A DNA stretch of 56,817 bases, taken from contig NZ_JRNC01000048.1 in NCBI RefSeq assembly GCF_000758925.1, forward strand, positions 1 to 56,817, in the 5' to 3' direction. The stretch comes from Prevotella sp. S7-1-8. Lineage in GTDB: Bacteria > Bacteroidota > Bacteroidia > Bacteroidales > Bacteroidaceae. The notes below the pieces were generated by a model. The model saw nothing but the letters and a program-made list of their open reading frames with translations, was not told the origin of the DNA and searched no databases. Both the position numbers and the translations under genes were made by a program. Shown here in pieces: positions 53,135 through 56,817 of the stretch (its first letter is position 1; the number at the start of each line of letters is the position of its first letter).

Positions 53135-53364
53135 TTTGCGAACGTGGATCTTTTAATGTCAAATGACGGTCCGCGAGTGTTAAATCCAGATAAGGACAAA
53201 TGGCAAATGGGTGGATGTTCCAATTTTGAAACTTGAGTTGTGAATTTTGTGTTGCGCGCGCTTTCATTTTTATCGTTTGTCTAATTGTGGATTGAAAATT
53301 GCGCAATATGGGTTACAACCCTTTCATCTCCCCTCGCTATAACTTCAAATATGAATTTTGAATT

Positions 53365-54591
53365 ATGAATATTGAATTGCTAAGGTCTGATTTTCCCATT
53401 CTTTCTCGCAGGGTTTACGACAAGCCTTTGGTTTATCTCGACAATGCCGCCACCACGCAGAAACCCTTGGTGGTGCTTGACGCCATGCGCCAAGAATACC
53501 TTAATGTCAACTCCAATGTGCATCGCGGCGTTCACTGGATGAGCCAGCAGGCCACTGAGCTTTATGAGCAAGCCCGTCAAACTGTATGCCAATATATCAA
53601 CGCGCCGAGTGTTTCCGATATTGTTTTCACGCGTGGGACCACCGAGGGTATCAATCTTGTGGCGCACGGTTTTTGCCAATCGTGCATGCGTGAGGGCGAT
53701 GAGATTATTCTCTCCACCCTCGAGCACCACTCCAATATCGTGCCTTGGCAGTTGCAAGCCGAACGTTTGGGGCTTGTCATCAAGGTCATACCCATCACCG
53801 ACGATGGCCAGTTGGACATGCAAGCCTTTGTTAATCTCATCACTGAGCGCACGCGTATCGTCGCCGTGACGCATGTGAGCAATGTGCTCGGCACGGTCAA
53901 TCCTGTGGCTCGCATCGTACGCTTGGCTCACGAGCGTGGCGTGCCCGTGCTTGTCGACGGCGCGCAGAGCGCGCCCCATTTCAAGGTGGACGTTCAGGCC
54001 ATGGATTGCGATTTCTTCGTCTTCAGTGGCCACAAGGTCTATGGCCCCACCGGTATAGGCGCGCTCTATGGCAAGGAAGAGTGGCTGGACCGGTTGCCAC
54101 CCTATCAGGGAGGTGGCGAGATGATAGCGCGCGTCACGTTCGAAAAAACCACCTTCGAGCGTCCGCCGCTCAAGTTTGAGGCTGGCACACCCGACTATAT
54201 TGCCGCGCATGGGTTGGCCACGGCACTCAATTATGTGTCTCAAATAGGTCTTGACAATATCGCCAAGCATGAGCATGAGCTGGCTCGCTACGCCATCGAC
54301 CGTCTTCGCGCCATCGATGGTGTCAAGATTTATGGCCATGCCGATGGCGAGACAGCCCATGTCCACGAGCCTGTTGTCAGTTTCAACGTGGCCGATATAC
54401 ATCACATGGATATAGGGACGCTGCTTGACCGTCTTGGCATTGCCGTGCGCACGGGGCACCATTGTGCCCAACCGCTGATGGACAGGTTAGGTGTCCTTGG
54501 CACCGTCAGGGCGTCGTTCGCGCTGTACAACACCATGGAGGAGGTGGATCGTTTGGCCGATGGCATAGAGCGCGTGGCCAAAATGTTTTGA
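53365..54591 (+). CDS. sufS: Cysteine desulfurase SufS
   Basis: 408 residues. PLP enzyme that takes sulfur from cysteine for SufBCD. PLP lysine Lys224 in SGHKVYGPTG, the upstream EHHSNIVPW and DGAQSAPH motifs, and the persulfide-forming Cys367 in RTGHHCAQP, characteristic of group II (SufS) enzymes. A 230-bp AT-rich gap separates it from sufD, so it may have its own promoter. No sufE or sufU gene follows in the window. Confidence 0.97.
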   Translation: MNIELLRSDFPILSRRVYDKPLVYLDNAATTQKPLVVLDAMRQEYLNVNSNVHRGVHWMSQQATELYEQARQTVCQYINAPSVSDIVFTRGTTEGINLVAHGFCQSCMREGDEIILSTLEHHSNIVPWQLQAERLGLVIKVIPITDDGQLDMQAFVNLITERTRIVAVTHVSNVLGTVNPVARIVRLAHERGVPVLVDGAQSAPHFKVDVQAMDCDFFVFSGHKVYGPTGIGALYGKEEWLDRLPPYQGGGEMIARVTFEKTTFERPPLKFEAGTPDYIAAHGLATALNYVSQIGLDNIAKHEHELARYAIDRLRAIDGVKIYGHADGETAHVHEPVVSFNVADIHHMDIGTLLDRLGIAVRTGHHCAQPLMDRLGVLGTVRASFALYNTMEEVDRLADGIERVAKMF

Positions 54592-54617
54592 ATGTCAAAA
54601 CCCTGAACACTGCCTTC

Positions 54618-55295
54618 ATGCTTAAAAATCATTTTTTTACAGATCTTGTCGAGGCTGGATGTGACGAGGCTGGTCGTGGCTGTTTAGCCGGCAGCGTCTA
54701 TGCCGCGGCCGTCATCTTGCCTTACGATTATGACAATCCAGCCCTCAACGACTCCAAACAGTTGTCGGCCAAATGTCGAGACGCATTGCGCGCGCAAATC
54801 ATGCGCGATGCCGTGGCTTGGGCTGTTGGCGTGGCTACGCCCGAGGAGATAGACCGTTTGAACATCCTTCACGCCAGTTTCTTGGCCATGCACCGCGCCA
54901 TAGACCAGCTCACCACGCGCCCGCAAGCCCTCATCATAGATGGCAACAGGTTCGATCCATACAAACCTGTGTCCGAATCGCCTTTCGGGGGCAGGATAGA
55001 ACGTGTCGCGGCGCATGCTGACGACCGAGATACATTACCTTTCGAGTGCGTTGTCAAGGGCGATGGCAAGTACCAATCTATAGCCGCGGCCAGCATTTTG
55101 GCCAAGACTTTTCGCGACGACTATATGATGGGGCTGCACGCTCAATACCCTGCTTACCATTGGGACAGCAACAAGGGCTATCCCACCCGCGACCATCGCG
55201 CGGCCATCGCGACGCATGGGATAAGTCCCTATCATCGTCGCAGTTTCCATCTCCGCCAGGCCACCCAACTCAAAATAGATTTCGATGGCAAGTAG
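54618..55295 (+). CDS. rnhB: Ribonuclease HII
   Basis: 225 residues. Removes ribonucleotides from DNA. Catalytic acidic residues are in CDEAGRGCLAG (DE pair near residue 16), in LIIDGN and in the later ILAKTFRDDYM region; the GYPTRDH segment near the C-terminus is typical. It begins 26 bp after sufS. The frame extends upstream through sufS, but that part is in another frame and not coding. The end overlaps the WYL gene by 11 bp. Confidence 0.95.
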   Translation: MLKNHFFTDLVEAGCDEAGRGCLAGSVYAAAVILPYDYDNPALNDSKQLSAKCRDALRAQIMRDAVAWAVGVATPEEIDRLNILHASFLAMHRAIDQLTTRPQALIIDGNRFDPYKPVSESPFGGRIERVAAHADDRDTLPFECVVKGDGKYQSIAAASILAKTFRDDYMMGLHAQYPAYHWDSNKGYPTRDHRAAIATHGISPYHRRSFHLRQATQLKIDFDGK

Positions 55296-56190
55296 CCCGG
55301 CAAGATTTGAGCGTTGGTTTCAGCTTATTCTCACCATGCTCGACGGCCATGACCACACGGCTATTGAGCTCGCGGGCGCGCTGGGTACCACCCGGCGCAA
55401 CTTGTATTATGTGTTGCGGCTGTTTCGCGGCATGGGATTTCGAGTGGTGCGCGATCGAACCTTTTATTATATAGACCCACGCTCCCCCTTCCTTCAGCGT
55501 GTCGCTTCGGCTGTCGAGTTTGCCGACGACGAGGTGGTTTATCTTCACGCCCTGATGTCGAAACTGGCTGGGCAAGACGTGATGGCCAGTGTCGTCAAGC
55601 GCAAATTGGAGCGATATTATGACATAGACCATCAAGATGGCATGCGCGACATGCGCCATTTGTCAGACAACATCGAGGCCCTCGAACGGGCCATGGAGCA
55701 GCGACGAGTGGTCATTCTGCGCGACTATTCGTCTCCTCACAGCCATAGCGTCAGCGACCGCGTGGTGGAACCATTCTTGTTTCAAGGCGCGAAGACTGAC
55801 GTAAGGGCTTTCGAAATCAAGTCTAAGCAAAACAAAACGTTCAAAATAGCGCGGATAGGGCGAGTGGAAGTGGTGGACGCGCCATGGTTTAACACCGATC
55901 GCCATCGAGAGGTTTTCACGGATATGTTCATGTTTAGCGGCGAGGAGCAGTTGCGCGTCAAGTTGCGTCTTAGCTTGTTGGCGCACAATCTCATGCTTGA
56001 GGAGTACCCACGCTCAGCGCCAATGCTCTCGCGCGAGGACGACAATCATTGGATTTTCGAGGCCACTTTGGTCAACTACGTGGGTATCTCGCGTTTCATA
56101 CTCGGTTTGTTCGACGAGATAACCATTCTTGGTGACGAGGGGCTGCGTGCCTACGTGAGACGAAAAATTGCGGACATGTCAAGATATTGA
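55285..56190 (+). CDS. WYL-domain transcriptional regulator
   Basis: 301 residues. An N-terminal winged helix-like segment (about 5-60, TAIELAGALGTTRRNLYYVLRLFRGMGF) is followed by a WYL domain (about 130-220, VVILRDYSSPHSHSVSDRVVEPFLF) and a C-terminal WCX-like extension. WYL proteins are ligand- or nucleic acid-sensing regulators, often linked to DNA damage or defence. No defence gene lies next to it; its 11-bp overlap with rnhB suggests co-expression with that repair gene. Target unknown. Confidence 0.86.
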   Translation: MASSPARFERWFQLILTMLDGHDHTAIELAGALGTTRRNLYYVLRLFRGMGFRVVRDRTFYYIDPRSPFLQRVASAVEFADDEVVYLHALMSKLAGQDVMASVVKRKLERYYDIDHQDGMRDMRHLSDNIEALERAMEQRRVVILRDYSSPHSHSVSDRVVEPFLFQGAKTDVRAFEIKSKQNKTFKIARIGRVEVVDAPWFNTDRHREVFTDMFMFSGEEQLRVKLRLSLLAHNLMLEEYPRSAPMLSREDDNHWIFEATLVNYVGISRFILGLFDEITILGDEGLRAYVRRKIADMSRY

Positions 56191-56524
56191 CACCATGTAC
56201 ACCATCCATCCGTCCAAGTGCCTTGCCCCTATCCTTGCGGTCCTCGGCGTTCCGATGCGCCTCTTGTGGCAGTGCTACGCCATCGGATATTAGCCCTTGA
56301 CAAACAATACCGAACTGTAGGCAAGCCAAAATGTGAAGGCGCGGCGTCAAGGAGCGAGATGATACAAGGGGTGAACGAAGCCCATTGCGTTAACCAAAAT
56401 AGGCTGGACATATTTTTTGCTCCTTGTAGTCTATGCTAATCTTGTATTTTCTTTAAGTCTTTGATTTCCAATTATGTAAGATAGTAAATGGCTGCACACT
56501 TTCCAAAGCCTGTATAGGGCGTTT
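56191..56524. other. Non-coding stretch
   Basis: Short open frames (60-84 codons) on both strands have no recognisable features. I see no gene, RNA or clear terminator between the WYL gene and the array at 56525. Confidence 0.4.
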
Positions 56525-56600
56525 GCCATTAGTGCCTATTCACGCTGCGATTAGTACTTAATCAGCGTGCGATTAGTACTTAATCGGTGAGCAACTAATC
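56525..56600. repeat. Array D: 22-bp units
   Basis: Units at 56525, 56547 and 56569, with a partial fourth at 56591. Units 2 and 3 share GCGATTAGTACTTAATC identically, the best-conserved pair in the window. The core ATTAGTACTTAAT is close to its own reverse complement. Confidence 0.8.
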
Positions 56601-56720
56601 AACGAAAATGAAGAAATATCGAAGTTGATGTAAATCGACTGATAATGAGCAGGAAACGGAATAATTTGCATAGAAGTGCTCTTTTCAAAAAGGGTCATAA
56701 TGTGCAGATTTAGGCAGAAG

Positions 56721-56785
56721 TTCAGTTACCAGAGCGTTACCCGATTTCGTCATAGGTAACGATGGAGTAATGTTCGGTAACTGAA
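56721..56785. other. Nested GGTAAC inverted repeats
   Basis: Outer arms TTCAGTTACC (56721-56730) / GGTAACTGAA (56776-56785) and inner arms CGTTACC (56735-56741) / GGTAACG (56755-56761) are perfect. Four GTTACC/GGTAAC sites are thus arranged symmetrically. It could be an operator or the leader of a gene beyond the window. Confidence 0.6.
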
Positions 56786-56817
56786 TTATTTTCGCTCGTG
56801 TGGCTGTTGCTACGGTT

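Noticed and set aside
55285..56190. A phage-defence island anchored by the WYL regulator
   Set aside because: WYL proteins often accompany defence genes, but neighbours here are rnhB and suf genes and no defence gene is visible before the window ends.

Overview
The window looks like chromosomal DNA of a Bacteroidetes bacterium, most likely Prevotella or a close relative. The reasons are SusC/SusD pairs, a hybrid two-component regulator, DUF4369- and BACON-type lipoproteins, IF-2 and NusA of the Bacteroidetes type, and promoters of the form TTTG - 20 bp - TAnnTTTG. This promoter type recurs upstream of several genes here. I see no Shine-Dalgarno-like starts.

Layout. 1-1188: a tRNA with CAT anticodon (minus strand) and non-coding DNA with an array of 22-bp units. 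1189-5681: tightly overlapping plus-strand genes for a Ca2+ P-type ATPase, RibF and a CPBP membrane protease. 5918-12007: minus-strand run topA, aroK, speA, ECF sigma factor, candidate membrane anti-sigma protein. 12621-14509: NUDIX hydrolase and a thioredoxin-fold lipoprotein without its CxxC. 14676-19463: pnp, a DMT exporter and pncB. 19616-22787: a GH3 beta-glucosidase and, upstream of it, a wrecked BACON-GH16 gene. An inactivated IS1380-type element (about 22.9-24.3 kb) sits where upstream genes of such a laminarin/beta-glucan locus would be expected. 24501-25808: an isolated inositol-3-phosphate synthase.

26089-38021 is a compact fructan utilisation locus on one strand: periplasmic-sensor hybrid regulator, SusC, SusD, GH32 fructosidase, MFS sugar transporter, fructokinase. 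The genes describe a complete route: sense sugar, import oligosaccharide across the outer membrane, hydrolyse it in the periplasm, take up fructose, phosphorylate it. After a 1-kb non-coding gap with a long hairpin, a promoter-like site and another 22-bp array comes a second SusC/SusD pair with no enzymes (39061-44069).

44204-56190 is core housekeeping: rimP-nusA-infB behind a strong promoter and a terminator-like hairpin in the leader, then sufBCDS for iron-sulfur cluster assembly, rnhB and a WYL-domain regulator. The window ends in non-coding DNA with a fourth 22-bp array and a GGTAAC inverted repeat.

The observations I find most worth following are the four intergenic arrays with an exact 22-bp period and quasi-palindromic units, the putative attenuator in front of rimP-nusA-infB, and the multiply lesioned GH16 gene next to the dead IS element.
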